Assembly: GCF_036850765.1 (NCBI RefSeq)
Contig: NC_089490.1
Location: 125,578,522-125,642,521, forward strand
Reading direction: 5' to 3'
DNA from: Saccopteryx bilineata
Lineage: Eukaryota > Chordata > Mammalia > Chiroptera > Emballonuridae
DNA length: 64,000 nucleotides
Made by a program: the position numbers and the translations under genes. The notes under the pieces are model-generated. The model had not been told where the DNA came from and searched no databases. It saw only the letters and a program-made list of their open reading frames with translations. Position 1 is the first letter of the stretch. Each line of letters begins with the position of its first letter. Shown piece after piece: positions 1 through 10,383 of this stretch.

Positions 1-315
1 TGTCAATGAGGAGTACTATTTTGAATAAAGTCTTTTTTTGTTTGTTTTCTGAGCAGTAGGTCTCAACAGTGGGCTTAAAAATATTCAGTAAACCATGTTG
101 TAGAGATGTGCTATTATCTAGGCCTTGCTGTTCTATTTATAGAGCACAGGCAAAGTGAATTTAGCATAACTTTTAAGGGCCCTAGGATTTTGAGAATGGT
201 AATAAGCATTGGCTTTAACTTAAAGTCAACAGCTGTATTAGTCCTTAGTAAGGGAATCAGCCTGTTCTTTAAAGGTTTGAAGCCAGTTACTGACTTTTCC
301 TCTCTAGCTATGAGA

Positions 316-341
316 ATGTGTGTGTGTGTGTGTGTGTGTGT

Positions 342-386
<45 letters not shown>

Positions 387-717
387 GGCAGGTGGCAGGG
401 TGGGGACAGACAGACATAAAGAGAGATGAGAAGCATCAACTCATAGTTGCAACACTTTAGTTGTTCATTGATTGCTTTTCTCATACAGGTCTTGACCAGG
501 GGGGTTCCAGTTGAGCCAGTGACCCCTTGCTCAAGCCAATGACCTTGAGCTTTAAGCCAGTGACCTTTGGGCTCAAGCCAGCAACCATGGTGTCATGTCT
601 GTGATCCCATGCTTAAGCTGTTGGGCCTGTGCTCAAGGCAGTGACCTCCGGGGTTGGAACCTGGGTCGTCAGCCTCCCAGGTTGAAACCCTATGCACTGC
701 ACCACAACCTGGTCAGG
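316..717 (-). mobile_element. Type A tRNA-derived SINE with long (CA)n tail
   Basis: Reverse-strand SINE inserted in Tigger1. Its head, read on the reverse strand from 717, is 'cctgaccagg'. The body has the repeated 'ctcaagccagtgacc' style segments shared with the other type A copies. Target-site duplication ctagctatgaga is at 304-315 and 718-729. The 3' tail is not poly(A) but a (CA)n run, seen as (TG)n at 318-384. Such SINEs are copied by the L1 machinery; the duplication length fits that. Confidence 0.85.
318..384. repeat. (TG)n/(CA)n microsatellite
   Basis: A nearly pure dinucleotide run of about 67 bases with one interruption ('ttcg' near 341-344). It is the expanded tail of the adjoining SINE, because it lies between the SINE body and the left target-site duplication. 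Confidence 0.95.
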
Positions 718-729
718 CTAGCTATGAGA

Positions 730-890
730 GTCTGAGATGGGGTCTTTTTCCAAGAGAAGACAGTTTCATTTATATTGAAAATCCTTTGTTTAGTGTAGCC
801 ATCTTCATGAATTATCTTAGCTAGATCTAGACAACTTGCTGCAGCTTCTACATCAGCACTTGCTGCTTTATTGTGCACTTTTAAAAGCCA
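730..890 (-). pseudogene. Tigger transposase fragment with altered catalytic motif
   Basis: A short in-frame remnant of the transposase catalytic domain. It contains a run like 'FNINETVFSWKK' that corresponds to the pogo/Tigger motif normally written FNxDET..WK, where the Asp is the first residue of the DDE triad. Here the codon at 768-770 reads Asn, so the first catalytic Asp is gone. The frame runs on into the neighbouring SINE (898-1245), which is an accidental fusion and not a real protein start. No functional product is expected. Confidence 0.7.
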
Positions 891-897
891 TATTATG

Positions 898-1245
898 GCC
901 TGACCAGGCGGTGGCGCAGTGGATAGAGCATCGAACTGGGATGCGGAGGACCCAGGTTCGAGACTCCAAGGTTGCCAGCTTAAGTGCGGGCTCATCTGGT
1001 TTGAGCAAAGCTCACCAGCTTGGACCCAAGCTCGCTGGCTCAAGCAAGGGGTTACTTGGTCTGCTGTAGCCCCAAGGTCAAGGCATATATGAGAAAGCAA
1101 TCAATGAACAACTAAGGTGTCGCAACAAAAAACTGATGATTGATGCTTCTCATCTCTCTCCATTCCCGTCTGTCTGTCCCTATCTATTCCTCTCTCTGAC
1201 TCTCTCTCTGTCACTGTAAAAAAACACACACACAAAAAAACAAAC
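898..1245 (+). mobile_element. Type A tRNA-derived SINE
   Basis: Forward SINE starting 'gcctgaccaggcggtgg', with an A-box-like 'tggcgcagtgga' (912-923) and a B-box 'ggttcgagact' (955-965), the internal RNA polymerase III promoter of tRNA-derived SINEs. A CT-rich region and an A-rich tail with a short (CA)n end it. A perfect 15-bp duplication (aaaagccatattatg) flanks it at 883-897 and 1246-1260. It splits the Tigger1 transposase region. Confidence 0.92.
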
Positions 1246-2122
1246 AAAAGCCATATTATGAAGATGACTTCTTCCCTTAAATCTTATGGAACAATTTATG
1301 CTAATTTCAAACTTTTCTTCTGCAACTCTCTCATCTCTCTCAGCTCCATGAATTGAAGAGAGTGAGGGTCTTGCCCTGGATTAAGCTTTAGCTTCGAAAA
1401 ATGTCGTGGCTGGTTTTATCTTCTATTCAGACCACTAAAACTTTCTTGCTATCAGCAATAATGCTGTTTTGCTTTCTTATCATTTTTGTGTTTAGTAGAG
1501 TATCACTTTTAATTTCCTTCAAGAATTATTTTTTTGCATTCATAATTTGGCCAACTGTTTGGAGCAAGAGGCCTAGCTTCAGGCCTATTTCAAAATGGCC
1601 TTATTCATTAAGTTTAATCATTTTTAGTTTTTGATTTAAAGTGAGAGACATGTGACTCTTCCTTTCACTTGACACTTAGAGGCCATTGTAGGGTTATTAA
1701 TTGTCCTAATTTTAATATTGTTGTGTTTCAGGGACTAGCGAGAACCAAGGAAAGGTAGAGAGATAGGAAACAGCTGATGGATAGAGCAGTCAGAACACAC
1801 ACACCATTTATCAAGTAAGTTCTCCATCTTATATGAGTATGATTCACGAAGCCCTAAATCTAAAATAGTAACATCAAAGACCACTCATCACAAATCACCA
1901 TAACAAATGTAACAATAATGTAAAAGTTTGATATATTGTGAGAATCACCAAAATGTGACACACAGACATGAAGTGAACAAATGCTGTTGGAAAAGTGACA
2001 CTGGTAGATTTGCTCGATGCAGGGTTATCACAAACCTTTAATTTGTAAAAGAAATAAAATAAAATAAATAAAAAAGGCAATTTATCTGCTAAGTAAAATG
2101 AAGCACAGTGAAATATGTCTGC

Positions 2123-3495
2123 ATTTAATGAACAGCCCATTACACATCTTAATCCATTTGTAGTGTGTACTTACTGAGAAAACAGACTGCTGCTTTCTGC
2201 CTGCAAAAGTTCCAGAGCATACCGTTTGCCTGAAGGTCTTCTTACCTCTGCGATGCATGGTGCGTGGACACATGGACCACATTCTGGTGCAATATGTTTG
2301 ACACAAAAGGTCTGTTATTTGTTCAAGTCCCCATTCTAGAAAAGAAATGAACCTTCTTCTGGAAGATTTTCCTTAAGGAAAAAAGTCTGTGACTTTTCAT
2401 TACTGACTTACTTTCAATGAAAATGGCAAGCATACACCACCCAGAGTTCCAGGAGCCAGGAACAGCCTGAAGGGCAGTGCAAGTGTTTTGGTAATGAACA
2501 GCAGAATGTGAATACTTGCAACCTTCCCGTTGTCCCTGACGAGCCTGACAGCACAGCTGAGTGTTTGATTGCACACTCAAAGGGAAAGCAATCAGGACCC
2601 ATGCTTTCTTCCCTCTGTGCCAGTTAGTCTTTATTTATATTGAACAACAACAATAAATATCCAGCCTATTTACATTTGTTTTTATATACTAAGCCCATTT
2701 GAAAATTAGACAGCCAGGGAAGGTGCCCAGGGCCGTCAGCCCCATCTATGACACTGTGGACGAGCCCAGGGTATTTCTTCCAAGAAGCAGGTAAACTGAT
2801 CTCATTTGCACAAGGGCCAATTAACTATGTCTTGCCTGAATAGTCAGGTTTTTTATTCTTCCCTCGAAGATCTCTGTTGTGGGTGTTGATAGTCCTATTT
2901 TCTGCTGCTTTGTTTAATATATAGTGTTTCCTTTATTCCTCCTACCTCAATGCCCCACTCATATTTCAGGCTGGGACCTACTCCTAATTTAAAGCTCTCT
3001 TTCCCCCTTTTGCCAACTTCTATTATGAATCTACCTTTGTCACCCAGCTTAGTGTATCCCAAGGTTCTCTTTACCAAGTCACAGTCACAGAGCTCCAGGG
3101 AAAAGCAACCTGGTCTCATCTCTCCAGACAGAGGAGAACAGAAGCTCTATATCCACACATGCTGCAGATGGCTTTTCCAGTCTACCTGAATCATTACCAG
3201 CTAGAAGCAGCGGTCATTGGGACTTGGACGTGAGCTGCAAAGTATACAATTGTGACAACAATTCCAGTGCCATGCAGACTTTTCCTGGATGTGGACTTTT
3301 CCTGGACTCCTGCTCCTTGTGACAGCTCCTAACAGACTGAACTGGGGTTGGGTGGCATTTTTCAGGGATTTGGCATGGTGTTGGGGCCAACTTGGACTTG
3401 GTGAACATGTTAGGACACTACTCTTTTATAGATTCTTGCTGTATTGGCCAAGAGTTTGCTTAAAGGCTTTAATCACTGTAAAAAAAATTAGAAAA
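2123..3495. other. No recognised gene; mostly unassigned sequence
   Basis: I see no coding region or named repeat in 2123-3200. The part at about 3200-3495 reads like the end of an interspersed element, running into an A-run directly before L1 sequence, but I cannot name it. Short open frames here show no domain or compositional support. Confidence 0.5.
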
Positions 3496-3741
3496 CTAGA
3501 TAAAGAAGATGTGGCACATATACACCATGGTATACTATTCAGCCATAAGAAATGATGACATCGGATCACTTACAACAAAATGGTGGGATCTTGATAACAT
3601 TATACGGAGTGAAATAAGTAAATCAGAAAAAAACAAGAACTGCAGGATTCCATACATTGGTGGGACATAAAAATGAGACTAAGAGACATGGACAAGAGTG
3701 TGGTGGTTACGGGGGGTGGGAGGAGGGAAGTATGGAGCTGG
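3496..3741 (+). mobile_element. L1 fragment (ORF2 end and start of 3' UTR)
   Basis: Forward L1 piece beginning at 'aaactagataaagaagatg' and running through the ORF2 C-terminal segment (camouflaged by stops) into the G-rich start of the 3' UTR at 3705-3730. It is the sense-strand equivalent of reverse copies at 15300-15440 and 34930-35090. Both ends are truncated and no poly(A) is seen. Confidence 0.85.
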
Positions 3742-3974
3742 GATTTCAATCCAGGTTTCTTTGGCACCAAAACCTTCCCTCCTATGCTATGCCATACCAC
3801 AATCTTTTGTGGAACATCAAATATGGGCAAGTCACCTCACAGTGAGGAAAATCTCAAGGCATTTAGTAAAAACCAGTATTTTATTTTTAAAAAAACCAAA
3901 TCCCTAAAGAAATTTGGAATAAATGATTGGTCTAAATATTACTGGAGTATAATGTTAGAGATTAAGGCACTATG

Positions 3975-4290
3975 TATAGTGATTTTAAGATGATAGATTT
4001 TGGGTTCAGACTATCTGTGTTTGAGTCTCATTGTCATCACTTATGGGTATGTAATCTTCATGCCTCAGTTTCCTCTTTCATAAATACTGTCCTTAAAAGG
4101 GAGTTTCACAGCCTTACAGGATTATATTCTCACAAAATTAAATGTGTTAATATATGTGAAGTAAATATTTTCATAGTACTAGTCACAGGGCAATCAATGT
4201 ATGAGTATTTTTTAGAATTACTGTATTGTTATTACATCTCCAGCACCTAGCTCAATGCCTAACGAGTAACGACTGTATAAGTGTTAAATG
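3975..4290 (+). mobile_element. MIR SINE, decayed
   Basis: The core reads 'ttgggttcagactatctg', then 'tgcctcagtttcctc', then 'tgttaatatatgtgaag', the standard order of a forward MIR. A second 3'-end-like segment with 'cagcacctagctcaatgcc' and 'gtgttaaatgaatg' follows at 4235-4290 and may be the same element after an insertion or part of another MIR/L2. Confidence 0.75.
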
Positions 4291-4603
4291 AATGTCAACA
4301 GCCAGTGCCCTCTGGAGATTAGCACAGTTATCCACATAGCAGTTATACTTCCCTATATAACTGACCTTCTGGAAATTCAGCTTTTGGCTAGCTTCTTCCT
4401 TTTCTCAAGGCACTACTTGCAATAACAGTTATTACTACCTCTCAAGTGCCTGTCTACTGTTGGCTCAGTGACATTACAGTAATAGAGCTTCAACATGCTA
4501 TATAAACACAGAATAAGAAAATGAGACAAAACCCTGAAATTCACCTTAAATGCCTGACAATTTTCAATTATCACAGCTGAAGATGATTGAGACTTTAAGA
4601 TTT

Positions 4604-4635
<32 letters not shown>

Positions 4636-4703
4636 TATATATATATGTGTGTTAAAGATATATATATATCTTATTGTTAAAGATATATATATATATCTTT
4701 AAC
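4604..4703. repeat. Compound (TA)n/(CA)n microsatellite with perfect palindromes
   Basis: Alternating TA and CA runs at 4604-4650 are followed by two self-complementary AT blocks: an 18-bp palindrome at 4655-4672 and a 26-bp palindrome at 4677-4702. The blocks share the 'aaagatatatat' arm, which suggests local duplication. Confidence 0.92.
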
Positions 4704-5743
4704 CAAGAAGAATTTAAAACTTTTCTTTTAATTAAAACCCTATGTATAAATTCTAGGTGATGACCTTTTGTTTTGCTTAATAAACAACTTAATAAAAATC
4801 ACTCAAAAACTCAGAACTTCACTCACATTTTCTTTAAAAAGTGGCGCGTTGCCAAAAAACTCACAGCAGAGCATAGTGAGAACTATGGTGTATTCTTTGA
4901 CATTTAAAAGTCACCTGAGCTCTTCAGCACATGGATATGCAACAATATTATGAAATTGCCAGGGCCACTGCCTCCTTCAGTACTTTTAATTCCTAGGATA
5001 TGCCAGAGATGCACATTAGCATTTAAATGGACAGCCAAGTCCCACGAAACCTAAGACATATGTCACAATGTAACTGGCTTCAATTCCTGCAGGGGCTGTG
5101 GAGTCGCTGCCTCTTCTAATGTTCCAACCTCTCTTTCAACTTTTGCCTTTGTGGATTCAGGCTGATGAATTATCTGCAAGATTTATAACCAAGAGCTTTG
5201 ATGTCAGATAGATGTATGGTGTCAACATTCTGCAGTTCAAGCAAATACTATCTTCTTTAGAAAGTAATGTATTTTTCTCTCTGTTGACTGCTTACTTTGA
5301 TATATCAGTTCCTTGGATTTCTCTTAGAAAAGAAAATTTTAAATCAGTTCTTATACCAACTTGGAACTTAATTTGGGATAATGTCCCTAACTTTACCAAA
5401 CCACCAGGCTAGGTCAAAACGAGCTCACAATTCATATACCTAAAACCTGCAACTGCTTATACCTCATCAGCAAGGCCACAGAGTATTAAATACTAGTATT
5501 TTTATTTGGATGGAATCACCTGCCTCCTGAAACTCAGATTTACTTACTATACAACTAAAGTCACATGTTTCTCTAAGGGTCATCATTACTTCTACCCTTT
5601 GCCTTCAAGTGTGATAAGGGTAGGTCTTATCAATATTCTTAGATAACCTTATTATACTGTCCGATGAGTGTAACAATGGGTCCTGGACCTAAAGCAGGTG
5701 GGTTGAGTGTCATTCAAATGTGCAATCATACAGCTTCTCAGTG
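4704..5743. other. No feature recognised
   Basis: AT-rich sequence without a recognised repeat, gene or RNA. Open frames are short and have no recognisable domain. Confidence 0.5.
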
Positions 5744-5745
5744 TA

Positions 5746-6350
5746 CAGTAGTCCTTTCTCACCCATAATTGTACTTTTTGTGGTTTCAGTTACCAGTATT
5801 CACCAATGGTCTGAAAATATTAAATGAAAAATTCCATAAATAAAATATTCATGTTTTAAATTGTGCGCCATTCTGAGTAGTGGAATGAAATCTTGCACAA
5901 TCTCACTCTTTGATGTCCAGTGTAGCCACGTTTTATACTCTGCCCGCCATTAGTCACTTAGTAGTTGTCTGGGTGATCAAATACACTATTGTTTTATCAC
6001 AGTGCTTATGTTCTAGTATCCCTTATAGCAGCCTAATGATACATCTCCATGCCTACATTGTTTACCTCACTTTATCTCATCAGGTAGGCATTGTATCATC
6101 TCATACCATCACAATATTTTGAGACTCAGAGACCATATTTACATAAGTTTTATTAGAGTATATTGTTATTATTATTATATTTTATTTACTTGTTGTCAAT
6201 CTCATAGATTAATTTATAAATTAAACTTTATCAGGGGTATGCATATATAGGGAAAACGTGGTATATATAGAGTTCAGTGCTATCTGCGATTTCAGGCATC
6301 CACTGGGGTTCTTTGAATGTATCCCTCACAGATGGAGGGCCGGGCTACTA
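5746..6350 (+). mobile_element. Tigger2/MER2-type DNA transposon, internally deleted
   Basis: Terminal inverted repeats are visible: 'cagtagtcctttctcac' at the left and '...gggctacta' at the right, each bordered by TA (5744-5745 and 6351-6352), the TA target duplication of Tc1/mariner/pogo elements. Inner sequence such as 'ttaaattgtgcgccattctg' and 'gtttcaggcatccactgggg' matches the Tigger2/MER2 ends. The roughly 605-bp length leaves no room for a full transposase, so it was mobilised in trans. Confidence 0.85.
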
Positions 6351-6439
6351 TACTTCCCTTGAGGATACTGCATAAAGCACCTCACTAGTTGTCATTTCTA
6401 TGGCATCATCAAAGAGCTTTGCTGTTTCTTCGAGTAGAT

Positions 6440-6590
6440 ACATGTCACATGTGGCTGCTTAAATTTAAACTAATTCAAAATTCGATTCCTCAATTGCACT
6501 GGCCACATTTCAGGTGATTAGCAGCCCCACAGGTTATTGAATTGGATAGTATGGAAATAGAACATTCCCATAATTGCAGAAAACTGTATG
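6440..6590 (+). mobile_element. MER5-like hAT-Charlie MITE fragment
   Basis: Contains 'acatgtggctgcttaaattt'-like sequence (6449-6467) and 'ctggccacatttcaggtg' (6500-6517), then 'tagaacattcccataattg' (6558-6576), in the order of MER5A/MER5B. The terminal CAGTGCTGTCC-type repeats are eroded. Confidence 0.7.
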
Positions 6591-7796
6591 GGGGAGTACT
6601 CACCTAGAGTCTTCGAATTTAAGGGGCCTCAGAAAGGGCAACCTATCATTCTGATTTTCTCAAGATTGAGGATTTCTTAGAATTTTCAGTGTTAAAATTG
6701 GGGATAGTCCCTGGAAAACTGAGACAACTAGTCACCCCGAGAGGTAATCTAGTCCAAACATGTATCTAATGCAGATATTCCGTCTGCAACATTCTTGACT
6801 TAGGATATACCTGAGCTTGCTTGCTAAGTAATGTTTTATAATGACATTATGATGTGGTTGAAGCAGGCAATATTTGGAAAACTGTAGAAGATTAAGTTAA
6901 AACAATAAAATGGAAACTCAGTATCTAATCTTCTCCAAGAAATAGAAAACTCATAGGCACAAAGGAGATTCTTCAAGCAACCACAATGAGCTAGTCTCAC
7001 CTACTGAAAGGGAACACACTTTGGAATTAGCCTACGAGATTGGTAATAAGTCTAGCTTCAAAAGTACATGTCTGTCAGCAATGGCTGGAATATTTACTGG
7101 TAAATCAGAGTCCCGTGTCATATTAACAGGCAAGGTGCTGTTGATTTTTTTTTTCCCCCAAAAGAAATAAATTTTTATTTTTAAGTCACTGAATCTAAAA
7201 CTAAAAGAACCCTTAGAGATCTTTCGGTCCCACTCTAATTCTGCAGAAGAGGAACCTGAAGCCCAAAGTGCCTAACTGCCTTTTCCAAGATTCCAGAGGG
7301 AGGGGAAAAGCCCTCTCTTCAAAAACCCAAGGCAAAAGCCAGACTAGTCTAAATTCCTATAAAGGAAGTTAATGACATTTTAACTGAGTGTTTCATTTTT
7401 ATTACTTCATGACTTTCATTTAGTGTTGTTAAAAACTATTCTGTTTAAAATTCTTTTATATTTAAAATAGCTTCCTATTAAGAAAATTATTAGCAAACAC
7501 AGTATTAGCAAATATTATTTACAAAACATCCAGAATTGATAGCATGTTGGCTAGGGAGGTGGTTTAATGTTGTCAGATGGCAGAAGGAAGGCACAGCTAA
7601 TCCAATCTTAATCTGCTTTGTCTCCTTGTCACTTAATGACAAGTATAACAACATGGCAAGGGGAACCAAAGCCCAAGTTAGACAAGGAAATGCAAAGAGA
7701 ACTGAAACTCCCTTAAATATGATGAAAAGCCAGACTTCAAACAAAGACAAACCTGTAGGTTTAGAGCTGGTTTTACATAGCAAGACCATTTATAAC
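6591..7796. other. No gene; possible ancient repeat scrap
   Basis: Mostly unassigned. The segment 7200-7310 ('acccttagagatctttcgg' through 'gaggaacctgaagccc') resembles a common old mammalian repeat theme, but I cannot assign the family. Frames at 7505-7826 overlap each other on both strands and have no support. Confidence 0.4.
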
Positions 7797-7912
7797 ATGG
7801 GGATTATAATGGAAACTATCCCATAAGATTAGATAATATGTATAAAATGCTTAGAACAATCCCCGAGCAGCTTAATGCTCAATAAATGCTATTGATTATT
7901 CTAATTATTATC
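7797..7912 (+). mobile_element. MIR SINE 3' fragment
   Basis: Ends with 'aaaatgcttagaacaatcc' and 'gctcaataaatgctattg', the typical forward MIR 3' end, preceded by a decayed 'ggggattataatggaaac'. Confidence 0.65.
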
Positions 7913-8149
7913 AGTAAATTACAAAAATAATTTCAAATGTTCAGATTCAGATGAATTATATTAAATTATATACCAGAGTAACAAAAAAGTGCCAAGATAT
8001 TCATTGAACGAGGACGACATAAAATACACCAAACGCTGGCATCTGCAGCTTATGGCTATTGCCTTGATCAACAACTTAAAATAGCTGCACTCAGATACTT
8101 GCTAAGGCAATATTTTATAAATGTCAGTCATTTGATCACCATCTATATT

Positions 8150-8582
8150 AGTGTTCTATCTCTGCTGTCATAAATTATCCTAGGTTTAGTGGCTTAAAAC
8201 AAAAGGAATTTATTCTCTTATAGTTCTGGAACTAGAAGTAGGAAATGACCTTATGGGGTTAAAATCAGAATGTTGACAGGGGTGGTTTCTTCTTGGAGCT
8301 TCAGGGCAGAATTCATTCCTTGTTTCTCTAGCTTCTGGGTTCCATTCCTCAAACTATTCTAACATCTTGCTTTCTTGGTCACATCTCCTACTTCTCTGTC
8401 TATGACCCTCCTGACCCTTTGTGATTATACCACTGGGCCCACCCGGTAATCCAGGATAATCACACCATTTTAAGATCCTTAACTTAATTACAGCTGCAAA
8501 GTTCATTTTACTATATAAGGTAACCATCACAGATTCTGAAGTTAGTATGTCCACATCTTTGTAGGCCATTATCTAGCCTACA
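8150..8582 (-). mobile_element. MLT1-type solo LTR (ERVL-MaLR)
   Basis: Ancient solo long terminal repeat in reverse orientation. Recognised by 'agtggcttaaaacaaaagg', 'gggcccacccggtaatcc', 'aagatccttaacttaat' and 'ccacatctttgtaggcc', in the order of a reversed MLT1B-like LTR. No internal retroviral sequence adjoins it. Confidence 0.8.
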
Positions 8583-9992
8583 AATTCATTCTTACTATTT
8601 GATGTTTACCATGTCTGTTTAGCAATATACTATGATTTAATATTTGTCTTTATTTTTTTAATTTTTATTAATTTTAATTTACTGTGTTAACAGGGATTCA
8701 AGTGTCCCACTCAATAAAATACCCTCACCCCCACCTCTGTGTCTCCCACTACACCCCCATTCCCCTCTCCCCCTAACTCCCACCCTGTCTCTGGGATTTC
8801 CTGTCCCGTTATCTGTATCTATGTGTTATCTATATATAATTTCACTAATCCCCTTCTTTGATCATATCCCCTTATCCCCCTTCCCTCTGACTGCTGTCTC
8901 TGCTCCCTGTTACCCTGCCTCTGACTCTATTCCTTTCCTCAGTTCACTTTGTTCATTAGATTCCACATATAAGTGAGATCATATAATATTTGTCTTTCTT
9001 TACCTGGCTTTTTGTTTATTTCACTTAGCATAATAATCTCCAGGTCCATCCATGCTATTGCAAAAATTAAGATTTCCTTTGTTTTCACGGCCACGTAGTA
9101 TTCCACTGTGTATATGTACCACCCCTTTTGAATCCACTCATCCAGTGATGGATACTTGGGCTGTTTCCAGATCTTCGCTATTATAAACAATGCAGCAATA
9201 AACATAGAAATGCATATCTTCTTTTGAACCAGTGATTTGGTATTCTTAGGGTATATTGCTAAAAGTAGAATAGCTGGGTCAAAAGGCAGCTCCGTTTTTA
9301 ATTTTTTGGGCAAATGCCATATTGCTTTCCACAGTGGCTGAACAAGTCTGCATTCCCACCAGCAATGCAGGAGGGTTCCCTTTTCTCCACACCCTCACCA
9401 GCACTTATTGTGTGTTGATTTGTTAATGAGCACCATTCTGACTGGTGTGAGGTATTATCTCATTGTGGTTTTAATTTATATTTCTCTAATGATTAATAAT
9501 GTTGAAGTTTTTTTTTATATGCCTATTGGCCATCTGTATGTTCTCTTTGGAGAAGTGTTTATTCAGGTCCTTTGCCCATTTTTTAATCGGATTGTTTGTC
9601 TTCCTGGTGTTGAGTTCTAGAAGTTCTTTTTCAATTTTGGTTATTAACTCCTTTTCAGAGGTATTGCTGAATATAACCTTCCATTGAGTGGATTGTCTTT
9701 TTATTTTATAAGTGGTATGCTTTGCTGTGCAAAAGCTTTTTAGTTTGATATAGTCCCATTTGTTTATCTTGTCCTTTATTTCACTCGCCTGTGGAGATAA
9801 GTCACCAAAACTATTGCTACAAGAGATATCAGGGAGTTTACTGCCTATGTTTTCTTCCAAGATGTTTGTGGTCTCGTGAGTTACATTTAAGTCTTTTATC
9901 TGTTTTGAGTTTATTTTTGTGAATGGTGTAAGTTGGTGGTCTAGTTTCCTTTTTTTGCATGTATCCATCTAATTTTTACAAAACCATTTATT

Positions 9993-10383
9993 TTTTTATT
10001 TTATTATTATTTTTTTTTTGTATTTTTTCCAAAGTTGGAAATGGGGAGTCAGTCAGACAGACTCTCGCATGCGCCTGACTGGGATCCACCTGGCATGCCC
10101 ACCAGGGGACGATACTCTGCCCATCTGGGGCGTTGCTCTGTTGCAACCAGAGCCATTCTAACGCCTGAGGCAGAGGCCATAGAGCCATCCTCAGTGCCCG
10201 GGGCCAACTTTGCTCCAAAGAAGCCCTGGCTACAGGAGGGGAAGAGAGAGACAGAGAGGAAGGAGAGGGGGAGGGGTGGAGAAACAGGTGGGCACTTCTC
10301 CTGTGTGCCTTGGCCGGGAATCGAACCCAGGACTCCTGCATACCAGGCCGACGCTCTACCACTGAGCCAACCAGCCAGGGCCC
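9993..10383 (-). mobile_element. Type C tRNA-derived SINE
   Basis: Reverse copy ending with 'ccaaccagccagggcc' at the right, with T-rich tail at left. Flanked by caaaaccatttatt at 9979-9992 and 10384-10397. Inserted in L1-A ORF2. Its GC-rich body creates long but meaningless open frames on both strands. Confidence 0.92.

Larger units (their letters stand above)
1..2122 (-). mobile_element. Tigger1-type (pogo superfamily) DNA transposon, interrupted, cut by window start
   Basis: Read on the reverse strand this is a cut-and-paste transposon whose transposase would be a CENP-B-like DDE enzyme. I recognise the Tigger1 internal sequence in order (for example the stretches at 46-300, 730-890, 1261-1640 and 1655-2060) and a decayed terminal repeat near 2100-2122 ending 'atatgtctg'. 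Two type A SINEs (316-717 and 898-1245) landed inside it; removing them restores one continuous element. The transposase frame is full of stops and frameshifts, so the copy is dead. The other terminus lies beyond the window start. Family name is from memory of the consensus; confidence in pogo/Tigger membership is high. Confidence 0.88.

Noticed and set aside
106..429. 107-codon frame with Val/Cys repeats
   Set aside because: Reads through Tigger1 and the (TG)n microsatellite; the repeat gives alternating Val/Cys by chance.
690..1100. 136-codon reverse frame as a host gene
   Set aside because: Accidental fusion of SINE and Tigger transposase remnant.
2082..2306. Short reverse frame with a donor-like 'ggtaag' in reverse near 2244-2249
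   Set aside because: Partly within the Tigger1 terminus and no recognisable peptide; a single splice-like word is expected by chance.
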